Below, one piece after another: positions 45,518 to 56,752 of a stretch of DNA of 64,000 bases (the stretch's first letter is position 1; the number at the start of each line of letters is the position of its first letter). The notes below the pieces were generated by a model. It was given only the letters and a program-made list of their open reading frames with translations. It ran no database searches and was not told where the DNA came from. The position numbers were made by a program, and so were the translations under genes. The stretch covers positions 17,398,655 to 17,462,654 of the forward strand of contig JAMXIF010001183.1 of NCBI GenBank assembly GCA_028583685.1. The letters run 5' to 3'. The stretch comes from Petaurus breviceps papuanus. Taxonomy: Eukaryota > Chordata > Mammalia > Diprotodontia > Petauridae.

Positions 45518-46457
45518 GAGGGATGGCTTACAATAGGTTCAGCAGGAACTCTGATCTTATCTTAAGATGGGAAAACCTACGATTCAGTCTGGAAAGAATT
45601 CAGCCCAGGCCAACTTGGAGTCAAAGTTGTAAAAGTTTATTGTACACGTGACAGCAGGCAAGGGTCCTTAGAGGACCTGCAAATTTATTGTTAGGCTGTA
45701 TAGTGGGCAAGAGTTCTTAGGGGACCTGCAATCTCAAAGGAATAGAATTAATATTTTTATAGAGTAATCCATAGTAGAACCTGTGCCAATTATGCTAACT
45801 AGGTGATTAAGGGTGGAATTAGGGAGGAGTTAAGGTGGGGCCAGTGTTTAAAGGAACATGCATTGCATTTTTAATGTAAACGCTCAGGCATATTACCCCT
45901 GATTCACTGGGAAAAAATCCAAGGGGAGCCTACCTGGAGGTGTGGTTTTAGGCTTGAAACGTCACTAAGTGGGCTAGCAGTCAAGGGCTGACAGAGAAGT
46001 GCCCGGTCTGCCACCCATCAGTGTCATGTTTGACAAGATTGATGTCTGGGAACCAAGGCTAACTGAGACTTAGTGGATAATAGGCTAAGGAGTTAACCCA
46101 GAGATAGGGTCCTGAAGGATTCATTGAGGCAGCCAAGGAGTCAACCTAGAGACAGGGTACTGAAAGATTCATGGGGGCAGTGAAACACTATAAAAGGGGG
46201 AGATAATAGTTGCCTAAGCTGGAATGTTTATAGATACTTTTGTGAAGGATTCATAGGAATAGCTTGTCACTGTTCCAAGCTGAGATAAACAATTCATGAG
46301 TTGTTGCTGGGCAGAGTTAATGCTCTGAAGCTGGGCGGGGAGGGGGGAGTGTGATTTTACAAACTTGTTTTACAGATTGGTATTACAGACTGATGTGACA
46401 AATTGAGTTTACAAATTGATTTTACAAACATAGATCCCAAGCACCCCATCAATTACA
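45518..46457 (-). mobile_element. LTR, minus strand, inserted in L1
   Basis: About 0.9 kb block with TG...CA ends. A minus-strand AATAAA (TTTATT at 45636-45641) lies close to its left end, which fits an LTR read on the minus strand. Inside, a 48-base unit is present twice in tandem (46087-46134 and 46135-46182, imperfect), and an AT-rich ttttacaaa-type simple repeat lies near 46350-46440. No interior retroviral sequence is seen, so it is probably a solo LTR. Ends are approximate. Confidence 0.55.
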
Positions 46458-46743
46458 TGGAGGGTGGAGCTATGAATTGGTCTAGCCATTATGGAAAACA
46501 ATTTGGAACTGAGTCCAAAAAGTTACTAAACTTTAACCTGGCATACTACTTTTGGGGTCTATACCCCAATGAGATCAAAGAAAGGAGGAAAGGACCCATA
46601 TGTACAAAAAATATTTATAGTAGCTCTTTTTTGTGGTAGCAAAAAACTGGAAACTAAACTGATACTTAATAATTAGGGAATGGCTGAAGAAATTATGGCA
46701 TATACATATAATGGAATATAGTTATGCTATAAGAAATGTTGTG

Positions 46744-46860
46744 ATTCAGTTGTTATTTAGTCATGTCTGACTCTTCATGACCCCATTTGGGGTCTTCTTG
46801 GCAAAGATGTTGGAATGATTTGTCATTTCTCCAGATCATTCTGTTGTTTTTTAGTCATTC
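46744..46860 (-). mobile_element. RTE-tailed SINE, tail part only
   Basis: Only the tail section is present: gttgttatttagtcatgtct, gaccccatttggggtcttct, tttgtcatttctccag. The core is missing. Confidence 0.7.
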
Positions 46861-46869
46861 AATTGTGTC

Positions 46870-48250
46870 AGCTCTTCATGATCCAAGGACCTAGAAGGCC
46901 ACATGTAGCTTCAAGGCCCTCCATTATCTCTTGAAGTCTGGCCAAGCTCAAAGTCTTTCCAGGTTTCTCCTTTTGAGTGAGGCAGCTTCCATTTAGTGAA
47001 TAGGCCTTTTTAAGAAGTGAGTCAAGAGATGGCCCCTTTCATTAAAAAAAAAATCAAACTGTGAGGAAAAGACCCTCAGGGTTGCTGGCCAAAAGAGAAA
47101 CAGTTGCTACTTACAATAACTCTGAGCAGGAAGATTTGATATTGCTGTTCTTTAGGATTGGGCTATAAAGTATCTTTTCAATCCAGTGGCCCCTGGTGAG
47201 TCTTCTAAATTTGTTAGCATATTGAATGCAGCTCTCTAATAGCTTCGTCTTTTAGGGTTTTAAATAGTTCAGCTGGAATTCACTAGTGGAATCACTTCCA
47301 CTAGGCTTAAATGTTAGCAGTGCCTCCTAAGGTCCACTTTACTTCATTCTCCAGGGTGTCTGGCTCTAGATCAATAGCCAAACCATTGTGATTATTGATG
47401 ATGTTAAGATCTTTCTTGTATGGTTCTTTTGTGTTCTTTTGCCATCTCTTCTTAATCTTTTCTGTTTCTCTTAAATTCCTACCATTTTTTACTTTTTTCA
47501 TGCCCATTTTTGCGTGAAACTTTCCCTTTATATCTCTAATTTTCTTGAAGAGATATCTTGTCTTTCCCATTCTCTTGTTTTCCTCTATTTATTTGTATTG
47601 CTCGTTTAAGAAAAACTCTTTATCTCCCCTTGCTCTTCTCTGGAATTCTGCATTAAGTTGGCTATATATTTCCCTTTCTCTTTTACCACTTGTTTTCCTT
47701 CTTTCCTCAGATATTTATAAAACCTCATCAGACAGCCCTTTTGCTTTCCTGCTTTTCTTCTTTGGAATTTTTTTTTCTTGCTGCCTCCTCTACAATATTG
47801 CAACCCTCTGTCCATAGTTCTTCAGGCTCTCTGCCAGATCTAATCCCTTAAATCTATTCATCTCCCCTACTTCATATTCATAAGAGAAGTCATTTAGGTC
47901 ATACCTATATAGTCTGATGGTTTTTCCCACTTTTCTCAATTTAAATCTGAATTTTGCAATAAGAAGCTCATGATCTGAGTTACAGTCAGCTCCAGATCTT
48001 GTTTTAACTGAATGTATAGAGCATCTCCACCTTTGTCTGCAAAGTACATAATCAATCTTATTTCTATATTGACCATCTGGTGATGTCCATGTGTGGAGCC
48101 ATTTTTAGGTTGTTGAAAAAGAGTGTTTATATGACCAGCAAAACTTTATTAGTCTCTGCCTTACTTCATTTTGTACTGCAAGGACAAACTTACCTGTTAT
48201 TCCAATTATCTTTTGACTTCATACTTTAGCATTCTAATCCCCTGTGATAA
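46870..48250 (-). mobile_element. RTE/BovB-type LINE remnant
   Basis: Minus-strand RTE-clade LINE. The frame 47307-47570 reads MGKTRYLFKKIRDIKGKFHA, then EKIKKRWQKNTKEPYKKDL and NHNGLAIDLEPDTLENEVKW, which follow BovB/RTE protein in order. The upstream endonuclease end (about 47820-48060) includes SDHELLIAKF-like sequence. It is degenerate. An active relative of this element would be the expected partner of the RTE-tailed SINEs here. Confidence 0.8.
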
Positions 48251-48299
48251 ATGTGACATCTTAGGGGAGGGAGGGGAGTAAAATGAGGCAAACACAGTT

Positions 48300-50195
48300 A
48301 AGTGATTCACCCATTGCTGTTTGATAAACCCAAAGATCCATGCTCTTGGGACAAGATCTTACTATTTGACAAAAAACTGCTGGGAAAACTGAAAATTAGC
48401 ATGGCAAAAACCAGGTATAGACCAGTATCTCATATTGTGTACTGATGAGGACCATGGCCAGTGGGGCTCTCACCCTGATGACTGAATAAGCCCTCTCAGC
48501 ATAAGACCCTGGGAACAAGGACACTCTCCGTGTTCTCACGGAAAACTAGCATAATGTAGCAACGTAATACTAACTAGAAGCCTTGGGACAACTCCATTCT
48601 GCTGGTTAGGGAGGTTTGGAACATCCTGCCCAGTACTTATACCCTGATAACAAGGATAGAGTACAAGGCCGTCACATATGAGGCGAATGGGAACTAGGGC
48701 AATAGTGTAATCCCAAAGACAGTGGCTTATGATGACTATGCAGTTTTACACTATATATACGGGACTCTTAGCTGAATAAAGTTGACTCAGTTTTCCACCA
48801 TACTGGAGTCCCATCTTGTTTATGATTGTTAACCTCTGGGTAAGTAATCTTTTTATCTCTCTTTTCACGTAACTTTTCCTTCTCAGTTCTGCTTCTGGCC
48901 AGCAGAGCTCCTCACTACCACTGTCTCAGACTCAGCCACAGAAGGGCAGGAGTCCCTGGGTGGGCTTGGCTCCCCACAGTATACCAAGATGAACTCAAAA
49001 TGGGTACATGATTTAGACATAAATGGTAATATCATAAATAAATTAGAGAAGCCTAGAAAAAAATTAGCTGTCAGATCTATGGATAACGGAAGAGCTCATA
49101 ATCTATCAAGAGACAGAGAGGATCGTGGGAGGTAACATGGATAATATTCCCTTAAATTAGAAAAGTTTTGTACAAACAAACACCAGTGCAGCCAAAATTC
49201 AAAGGAAAATAGGAAACTGGGGAGGGGAGATTTTTTTTATGGGAAGTTTCTCTAACAAAGGTATCATTTCTCAAATATATGGGAAAGTGAGCCCAATTTC
49301 TGAAAATAAGAGCCTTACCCCTATTTATAAAATGGTAAAAGGACATGAACAGGTAGTTTTCAGAACAAGTTAAAGCTATCCATAGTCAAGTGAAAATATG
49401 CTGTAAATCACTATTAATTAGAAAAATGCAAATTAAAACAGAACTCTGAGGTACCACCTCACACCTATCAGATTGGCTAACATGATAGAAAAGGAAAATG
49501 ATGGAGGAGGTGTGGGAAAATAGGTACACTAATGCACTGTTGGTGGAATAGTGAACTGGTCTGACCATTCTGGAGAACAATTTGGAACTGCCCAAAGGGC
49601 TATGAAAGTGTGTATACTCTTTGATACAGCAATACCACTGCTGGGTCTATAACCCAAAGAGATCAAAGAAAAAGGTAAAGGACCAACAGTACAAAAATAT
49701 AGCTCTTTTTGTGGTGGCAAAGAATTAAAACCAAGGAGATGCCCATCAACTGGGGAATGGTTGAACAAACTGTGGTATATGATTGTGATGGAATACTATT
49801 GTGCTGTAAGAAATTAAGGGGATAGTTTTAGAAAAACCTGACACTTATATGAACTGATGCAAAGTGAAGTGAGCAGGACTACATTGTACATGGTAATGAT
49901 AATCTACTGTGAAAGATTTAGCTACTCCAACCCATGACAATTCCAAAGGACTCTTGATGAAGAATGCTCCTCCACTTCCAGAGGGAAAACTGATGAACTC
50001 AGTGTAAATTGAAGCATTTTTTTCCACTTCATTTTTCTTGTTTGTTTGCAACATGACTAATGTGGAAATGTGTTTTGTGTGACTTCACATGTATGATGGG
50101 TATGGCACTTCTTGCCTTCTTGATGGATGGGGGAAGGTAAAGGAAGGGAGAAAATTTGGAACTAAAATTTTAAAAAAGTATATTTTTAAAATCAA
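48300..50195 (+). mobile_element. L1 LINE 3' half with a solo LTR inside
   Basis: Plus-strand L1: ORF2 C-terminal part from about 48300, split by the LTR at 48444-48978, then the 3' region with accacctcacacctatcaga, aatttggaactgccc, atgaactgatgcaaagtgaa, and an end near 50190. Confidence 0.85.
48444..48978 (+). mobile_element. Solo LTR with 6-bp target-site duplication
   Basis: A 535-base LTR with TG...CA ends. TATATATA-type promoter sequence lies near 48752, and AATAAA near 48775. The flanks are gtgtac (48438-48443) and gtatac (48979-48984), a 6-base duplication with one change. Six bases is the usual size for class II (beta-like) elements. It sits inside an L1. No interior sequence is present, so it is a solo LTR fossil. 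Confidence 0.8.
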
Positions 50196-50429
50196 ACAAT
50201 CCCTACTCACAAAGAGTTTATGTTATAATGGGAGAGACAGCAAGTACAAATATAAAAGTATGCAGCATAAAATTAGGAAAATACATACAAATGCATATAA
50301 AGTAGCTGAATACAAAGTATTTTGGGAGGGAGGGCACTAGCAATTCCGGCTGGGGGATAGATGAGGAAAGGCCTTATGCAGAAGATAGTTCCTGGGCTTT
50401 CTCTTGAGGAAAGAGGACTATGTTTTGTA
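50196..50429 (-). mobile_element. L2-like fragment
   Basis: Antisense L2 3' type sequence: caaagagtttatgttataat, gggagagacagcaagtac, gggagggcactagcaat. Low detail. Confidence 0.45.
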
Positions 50430-51480
50430 GTCTTAGATACCACTTTCATCAGATTTGTTTTTTTCCTAAGATGCCTCTTAGCATCTCTTAGCAAGATTTC
50501 TTGTCTCTTTGTTTTCCATATAAAACTTCATTTTGATGTTATCCAATTCTATCAAATTTCTTTTGGTTTTGATTGGTATCTCATCAATTATGCAAATTAA
50601 CTTGAGGAAGATTGTCATTTTTGCCATACCAGTCTAACAGATCTATGAACACCAAATGATGTTAAATTCTAATTTTATTTGAGTCATTAACATTTTAAAG
50701 TTGTCTTTAATAGTTAAGGGGTTTTGTTACTATTGCAAATGAGATTTATGATGTCATCTTGGTCATTATTGTTAGTAAATAAGAATGTGACTAATTTTAT
50801 GGGTTTATATCACATTCTGCAACCTTGCTAAACTCATTTATTGTCTCCATTAATTTTCTGGTTGAGATAGTTGGATTTTCTAGAATTTTTTTCATGACAT
50901 ATGAAAATATGTCATCAGAATTTCCAATGATATTAGCACTAATAGCTTTTTCCTGTCTCATTGCAGTTGTTAGGATTTCTAGCACTACTCCAAATAAAAG
51001 TGATGCAAGTGGTCATTCTTGTTATTTATAATTTTTTAAAAATGGGAATGTTTCTAGTTACTTTGGCTCTTGACTTAAGGTTGTTGTTCATTTGTGTTTG
51101 ACTCTTCTTGACCTCATTTGAGGTTTTCTTGGCAAAGATACTGGAGTGCTTTGTCATTTCCTTCTCCAGTTCATTTTACAGATGAGGCAACTAAGGCAGA
51201 CAATTAAGTGACTTGCCCAAGGTCACAGAGCTAGTAAGTATCTGAGGTCACATTTGAACTCAGGAAGAGGAATCTTTCTCACTCCAGGTCCAGCACTCTA
51301 TCCACTACACCACCTAGTTGCCCTTCACTTAAGGTACAAGCTTCTTATTATATATTTTTTAAAATCTCCCTATTCCTATCTTTTTTTTATTCCATTAAGA
51401 AGTGTTGGATTTTATCAAAGGCTTTGTCTACATCTATTAATAAAATAATGACATTTCACATTTGAAAAGGGACAGGGTCA
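50430..51480 (-). mobile_element. L1 LINE ORF2, antisense, with a SINE inside
   Basis: Minus-strand L1 reverse-transcriptase region: ttgatgttatccaattct, tcacattctgcaaccttgct, cattttcaagtgg-type text, then ttggattttatcaaaggctt after the SINE. Split by the RTE-tailed SINE at 51081-51326. Confidence 0.8.
51081..51326 (-). mobile_element. RTE-tailed marsupial SINE
   Basis: Complete copy inserted in L1, flanked by acttaagg at 51073-51080 and 51327-51334, an 8-base target-site duplication. Confidence 0.9.
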
Positions 51481-52059
51481 AAGGAGAAAATAGAATAAAT
51501 GGGGGGGGTGGAATAGGATGGAAGGAAATATAGTAAGTCTTTCACAACATGACTACTGTAGAGATAACACTAAGTGGTTTCTTGTGCCAGCTCTAGAATG
51601 ACTTGAATGACCGTGAAAATGTGATTTGTAATCATAGGCCAGGTGAGATTCATCAATTCAATCTGTTTATTGATACCATGAGTGAGGTTTTTATAGAGTA
51701 ATAAAACAAAGAAGGTAATTATAGGTCACTAAGTTTTCTAATACTGCTTTATTCAGTTTCAAGATGCCAGACAGTGATGTCAAGTAGGCCTTGACAGTTA
51801 TCAATGTTCTTGCTGATTCCAAACCATAAGAATAGTATCTGAAATATATGGATGAGCTTACACCTTCTGGCTAACATCCCAGAACAGGGCAGGGCGCTGG
51901 ATCTCAGGATATCAGTCAGGCTCTGATTTACAGCCACATCACAGAGAAAACTGGGACTGGACAATACAGACTGGCCACTGGAAAACCCAGAGCTAATTTA
52001 TCTAGGACCAGCCTGATTCCTCGATCAGGTGTTTTGGTTCCCTTCAGACTACTATGGAA
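51481..52059. other. Unassigned gene-free stretch
   Basis: Possibly an LTR or L1-derived block, but no diagnostic feature could be fixed. Contains tttattgatacc and ataaaaca-type signals of no clear meaning. Confidence 0.3.
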
Positions 52060-52450
52060 ATGTTCTGCATAACTACACATGTATAACTTATATTGAATTG
52101 TTTGTCTTCCCAGTGGGGGTGGGTCAGGAGAGAAGAAAGGAAAGAATCTGCAACTCAAAAGTTATAAAAACAGATGTTAAAAAATTATTGTTACATGCAA
52201 CCAGGAAATAAGATATACAGACACTGGGTTATAGAGATCCATCTTGCCCTATAAGAAAGTAAGGGAGAAGGGGTGAAGGGGACAAAAGGGGGGATGTATG
52301 AGAGAGCAGACTGGGAGAAGGAGCTTTCCATCTTGGGGTGGAGGGTAGGAGAGAGATAGGGAGAAAATTTGGAACTTGGAATCTTGTGGAAATGAATGTT
52401 GAAAACATAAATTCTGGAATAAAAAAATAAAATAATATTTTCTGAAAAAA
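52060..52450 (+). mobile_element. L1/HAL1-type 3' end
   Basis: Shows actacacatgtataacttat, then a G-rich block, ggagaaaatttggaact, gaatgttgaaaacat, and a terminal A-rich tail (aataaaaaaataaaataat). Confidence 0.7.
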
Positions 52451-53060
52451 CAAAAAGCCAAACCAGCCCTTCCCCAGCCTCTCCACTCCACCCCTATCAC
52501 CTTCCCTACAAATCTGTAAAGCTGGTCAGGTTGGTTCTTTGAATCCTGAGAGGTTTTCCCTTTCTCCAGGCACAGAGAGATAGGGAAGGGCAAGTGGGCG
52601 TGCCTCTAAGGGATAAGGGATTTGTCCAGACTGTAGATGGTGCTAAAGAGTAAGGCCGCCTTTCCTTAGTGGTCTTTTCAAACCATCCTATCACCCTACT
52701 GAATTGCAGGGCCTGGGGGTCTCTAGTTGGGTGTTCTCAGGCCAAGGCTGCTGTTGCCACTGCTAACTTTGCCTTTCTCCTCTTTGCTTCTCTGCTTGTG
52801 TTGACCTCTCAGTTCTGTCTGCTTCTGCCTTGTGGTTTCTGTATGCAGCTTCTGACACCAGTGAACACCTAATTCTACAGGTCTTCCATCTCTCCCACCT
52901 TCAGTCAGGACCTTTGATTTAGGTGAAGAACCCCCAAATCCACTTTTCTGTCAGATTTGACACAAATAATCCATATACAATTGTTCCATGGATCCTAAAC
53001 TGTTCTTTGAGTCTGAGTTTCCTGGGATTAAAGTACTAAAAAATGTCCTATGTAAAGGAA
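52451..53060. other. Unassigned gene-free stretch
   Basis: No gene or repeat recognised. Confidence 0.4.
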
Positions 53061-53280
53061 ACAATAGTCAATAAACATTTATTAACTACCTATTATGTTT
53101 CAGGCAAAGTGCTTAGAGATAGGGATAAAAAGGTAAAAGAAGTCCCTTCTCTAAAGGACCTCAAATTCTAATGGGGGAGATAAGATGTACAAATTTATGA
53201 ACCAACCAGCTATTTACAGAATGTTAGAAATAATTAGCAGGAAAAAGGCACTAGAAATAGGAAGGATGGGAAAGGCTTCC

Positions 53281-53482
53281 TGTATATAACTAGACTTATC
53301 TGGGCATGCCCAGATCTTTTAACATGGAGGCCCTAAGAGGCCTTTGAATCATGCCTACTCTGCATCAGCTACTATGTGGATGTGAGGGGGTAGCAGGACT
53401 TGGACCCCAAAAGGCAAAGATCATGTCTCTGGAAGCAACCTACAATCTCATCAGGCCCTCCACCTCCAAGAAAATCTCTATT

Positions 53483-53532
<50 letters not shown>

Positions 53533-53542
53533 NNNNNNNNNN

Positions 53543-53590
<48 letters not shown>

Positions 53591-54745
53591 ACCCTGTAAT
53601 TCCTCAGATAAAGGATATGAGTGCAGGCACAGGGGGTGCCTGCCCAAGGACCATGCTCTAGCAACCTTTCTATTTTGTCCCTTCAACAAAGCTATCTCTG
53701 TTGACTCCCAGAGTTTTCCCATACAGTCCAGCAGCCGGGTACTCAGAATATTTACATATGCTGACCATTCCTTAATCCCACCCCCTGCATCTCCTAATTA
53801 GCACACTTGGCATACCATTTACTATACTTTTTCTATATAAGTTTTAAATTCACCCCCATTAATTTGCAAGTTCCCTAAAGAACTTTGCCAGCTTCTATCA
53901 GCGTCACAATAAACTTTGCCACTCTTCAGGAGGACAGTTGGAGTTCATGAATTCATTTCAAGTAATGCTGCCCTGTATCCTGACATTTTGGGGGTCTCAG
54001 TCCCCCTAAACCACATTAGATGGTTCTAAGACAGTCTCCTTCTTTTACTCTCTCTGCTGTTGTACCCATAGGGTAAAGACCACAGTACATCCACAGCTTG
54101 GGCACCATCAAGTGAACCCATGAAAGGGGAAGGACTTCCTTTTCCTGCTCATCCTCCCTTTATCCTGTCTCCAAAAACATTGAGTCGGGGTGAGGGTGGG
54201 GGGTTGTTTCTGTTCTGTGTCATTGGTCAGTGATCCCCACCAGACTGTGTTGTTTGAGTCATGGCAACCTTAGAGCCAGGATCGAAGGAGCAATGTTGCA
54301 ACCAGCCAACCTAGCAGGGAATTGTGGAGAAACCTACATACTTGGGACTTGAGCCAAAGGTGGAGCTTGGGTTTGGAATCTGGGACTGTGCACTATAGGA
54401 GCTGAGCTAAGATACAAACCTAATCCCCTTCTCCCCAGAGACTGAAGTGAAGCAAGGCTGGGGGGAAGGGTGGAAGGTGAAGATTATACCTCCCACTGTG
54501 ATGGGATACTGTACATTTGTGATTATGCCCTTTGAAGCAAATATTCCTTTGTAAAAGCCAATTTGACTGTTAGTGGCTAAATGGAACTGGGTTGCCAGGG
54601 ACCTATCCAACATTGGAGGGGAACACCATAGGTGGAGGATGGAGCCATTTTCAAAGAGCCTAGCCTGGAGAACCCTGAAGAGAGGTGAAAAGTAATCTAC
54701 CTGGTCTTTAGTCAGTGGGGGACCTGGGGTTGTCAGTATTGCATG
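53281..54745 (+). mobile_element. ERV fragment, one LTR and partial interior, in L2
   Basis: The LTR spans 53281-53985 with TG...CA ends, TATATAA at 53834-53840 and AATAAA at 53908-53913. TTTTGGGGGTCTCAG directly follows and resembles the start of a tRNA-Pro primer site, as in gamma-like (class I) elements, but the match fades. About 760 bases of interior follow, with no second LTR. The LTR contains a long CA repeat with a 10-N gap. Fossil. Confidence 0.5.
53484..53589. repeat. (CA)n microsatellite with a 10-N gap
   Basis: CA units at 53484-53532 and 53543-53589, interrupted by 10 N at 53533-53542. The true length is unknown. Confidence 0.9.
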
Positions 54746-55230
54746 TAGGATTTTAGCTAGAACTTGAAGGAATCCAAGAGGCAAAGATGAAAGATAGAGA
54801 GCATTCCAGGCATAGGGGGCAGCCAGTTGGGAGATTGGAATGCCTGGAGTTGGTAGATGAAGGAATAATAAGAAGGCCAAGGTCACTAGTTTGAAGGGAA
54901 TGGGATTTGGGGAGGGGACAGGGAGTAAGGTATAAGATGAGTGGAAATGTAAGGGGGCAGTTTATAAAGAGCTTTGAACACTAAACAAAGGGTTTTACAT
55001 TTGGTCCTACAGGTGATAAGGGAGCCACCAGAGTCTATTGAGTGTGGGGATGATGTGGTCAGACCTGCAATTTAGGAAGATCAGTGACTGAATGGAGGAT
55101 GGATTGGAGGAGGATAGATTTAGGTGAAGGAGACCAACCAGCAGGCTATTGCAATATTCCAGTAATGAGATAATGAGGGCCTGTGTGAAGATGGTGGCAG
55201 TATCAAGGGAGAGAAGGTGGCACAACCATC

Positions 55231-55636
55231 CTAACCGTCAATCAATCCATTTATATTTCAGGGGTCACTTTTGTTCAAATCCTCTTAGAACTTTCTATGT
55301 CTCCCCCTAAGAGCTTTTATCTACAGATTCCTTTTCTCTTAGGCCTTCTCATCACTGCAACTCTCCTCAAACTGATTTTCGAAGCATTTTCCACACAAAT
55401 GTCCTTTTTTTTAATGTCCTTTCAGTAAAAGGCCACATAAGAAAGGGATTTTGTTTTATAAGTGTATGGACAGAAGAAGCCATGAGGGTTATTTACATTA
55501 TCAGGCATCTCCACTACCAGTGACTTTATCTAATGTGTGATTTAACAGTAATATCTGAACTTCTGGCTAAGGTGGGTGCCTGAAGTGAGATAGACAAATG
55601 AGCTCCTGTGATAGTAATGGCAATTAAAGATTCCCC
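55231..55636. other. Unassigned gene-free stretch
   Basis: Nothing recognised apart from a T-run near 55410. Confidence 0.4.
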
Positions 55637-56752
55637 TGTATTGGCTTGGTTTTCAAACTGATTGTGTTAAAACCCAGAGCTTGTTAATCCCACCTGTGGG
55701 ATGGACTTGTTGACTTGAAAAGAGAGTCCTGAACTGGGAGGAGCTGGTGACGTAGATTTGGAGACACAAGAGAGAGGCAGAAGAACTTTTTGGAAGCAGC
55801 ACCTTGTGGAGGCAGAGAGAGACTGAGAGAATTGCTGGGGGCCACTTTGAGTTGCCCTGTACTGTTGAGACCTGCTCCCGGAGCTGCCAAGGACTGAGGA
55901 GACATGGCTGTTTTGCTGGTACTTTGTCTGTCTGTTTTGATGTTGTTTTGCCAGATTTGTCCACTGGTTAAAGACAGTCCTTTTGTTGAAGAAGTCCTGG
56001 AACCTGGCCGTTGGCTAAGAGCTCCTGAGACTGTCCTGCAGACAGAGAGTGAATACTATCCACTGGTGAAGGACAGTGCTGTTGTTGCAGGGGTCTGGGA
56101 ACCTTTCTGTTGGTTCAGAAGCCCTGAAGAAGGATTTTCTTGTTGTATGTTTACAGAAATCCTGGGAGAGGGTTTTGCTAATGTTTTCAGGGGTTCTAGG
56201 ACTGTTCTACAGACAGAGTATGAATTAATGAAGGGACTGGCAATGTATCTTGTGGCCTTGCTAAGCCTTGTCTCCCCAGGAACTAAGATTGCTGAGAACT
56301 TGCCTCCTGTCAAGATGAAGAAAAGACCTCCATTTGGGTATTAAGTGCTGTGCTTAAACTTGATGTAACTCTGGGGTAGATTCAATTGTGATCCAGGGGT
56401 GGGGAACTTTTGACCTTTTTGTGTTCTCTGGTTGAACAAATGAATGTACTTTACTTAGATTGGAAACTAATCTCCATTTGAGAAGAGGGGCTTTGTGGTG
56501 GACTAACTGAAGGTACAGCCTAGGGGTGGAGTAGTATTTAGAAAAGGGACTTTGTAATTGATTGAATGATTGGAAGGTCCTGGGGTGGGGTAGTACTTGG
56601 AGATTATTTAATCACACTTAGTAAATGCTGTATTTTGAATGATGTCATGTTTTGATCTTCTCTGTTCTTGGTTGGTCACTGAATAAAATGGAGAGCACCT
56701 ATGCTGGTATTCTGAACCTTGGGAAGTTGCCTTTCCTTGGCATTACATTACA
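55637..56752 (+). mobile_element. Candidate 1.1-kb LTR with an open frame inside
   Basis: TG...CA ends (TGTATTGG at the start, CATTACA at the end) and AATAAA at 56682-56687, about 65 bases before the right end. This is the geometry of an LTR. The start and end resemble the smaller element at 609-1077. An open frame of 146 codons (55904-56344) lies inside. It has a hydrophobic beginning and a PLVKDS segment present twice, but no known relative. No interior retroviral sequence is seen, and no target-site duplication was confirmed. Family unknown; fossil. Confidence 0.45.

Larger units (their letters stand above)
42920..46743 (+). mobile_element. Host L1 LINE carrying three later insertions
   Basis: Plus-strand L1 3' half in four pieces: about 42920-43113, 43990-44135, 45329-45517 and 46458-46743. 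The order of pieces follows a single L1. They are separated by an ERVL-type fragment, an antisense L1 and an LTR. Joining phrases support this: ccaatgcaactaaaattagaagg before the first insert, gtaactgggaaaaatctttg after it, and gaacaggcagttttt before the second with aaaggatgaaatccaagct after it. Confidence 0.75.
53061..55230 (-). mobile_element. L2 LINE, antisense, split by an ERV fragment
   Basis: L2 3' part in two pieces, 53061-53280 and 54746-55230. Read on the plus strand: ataaacatttattaactacc, aatgggggagataagatg, gggaaaggcttcc, then after the insert ggattttagctagaacttga, gagagcattccaggcat, gatgatgtggtcagacctgc. A long open frame on its minus strand (54407-54886) is L2-derived in its first part and is not a gene. 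Confidence 0.75.

Noticed and set aside
54407-54886. A 159-codon open frame on the minus strand
   Set aside because: Its first part is L2 3' sequence and its remainder lies in the ERV interior; it crosses the border between two repeats, so it is not a gene.
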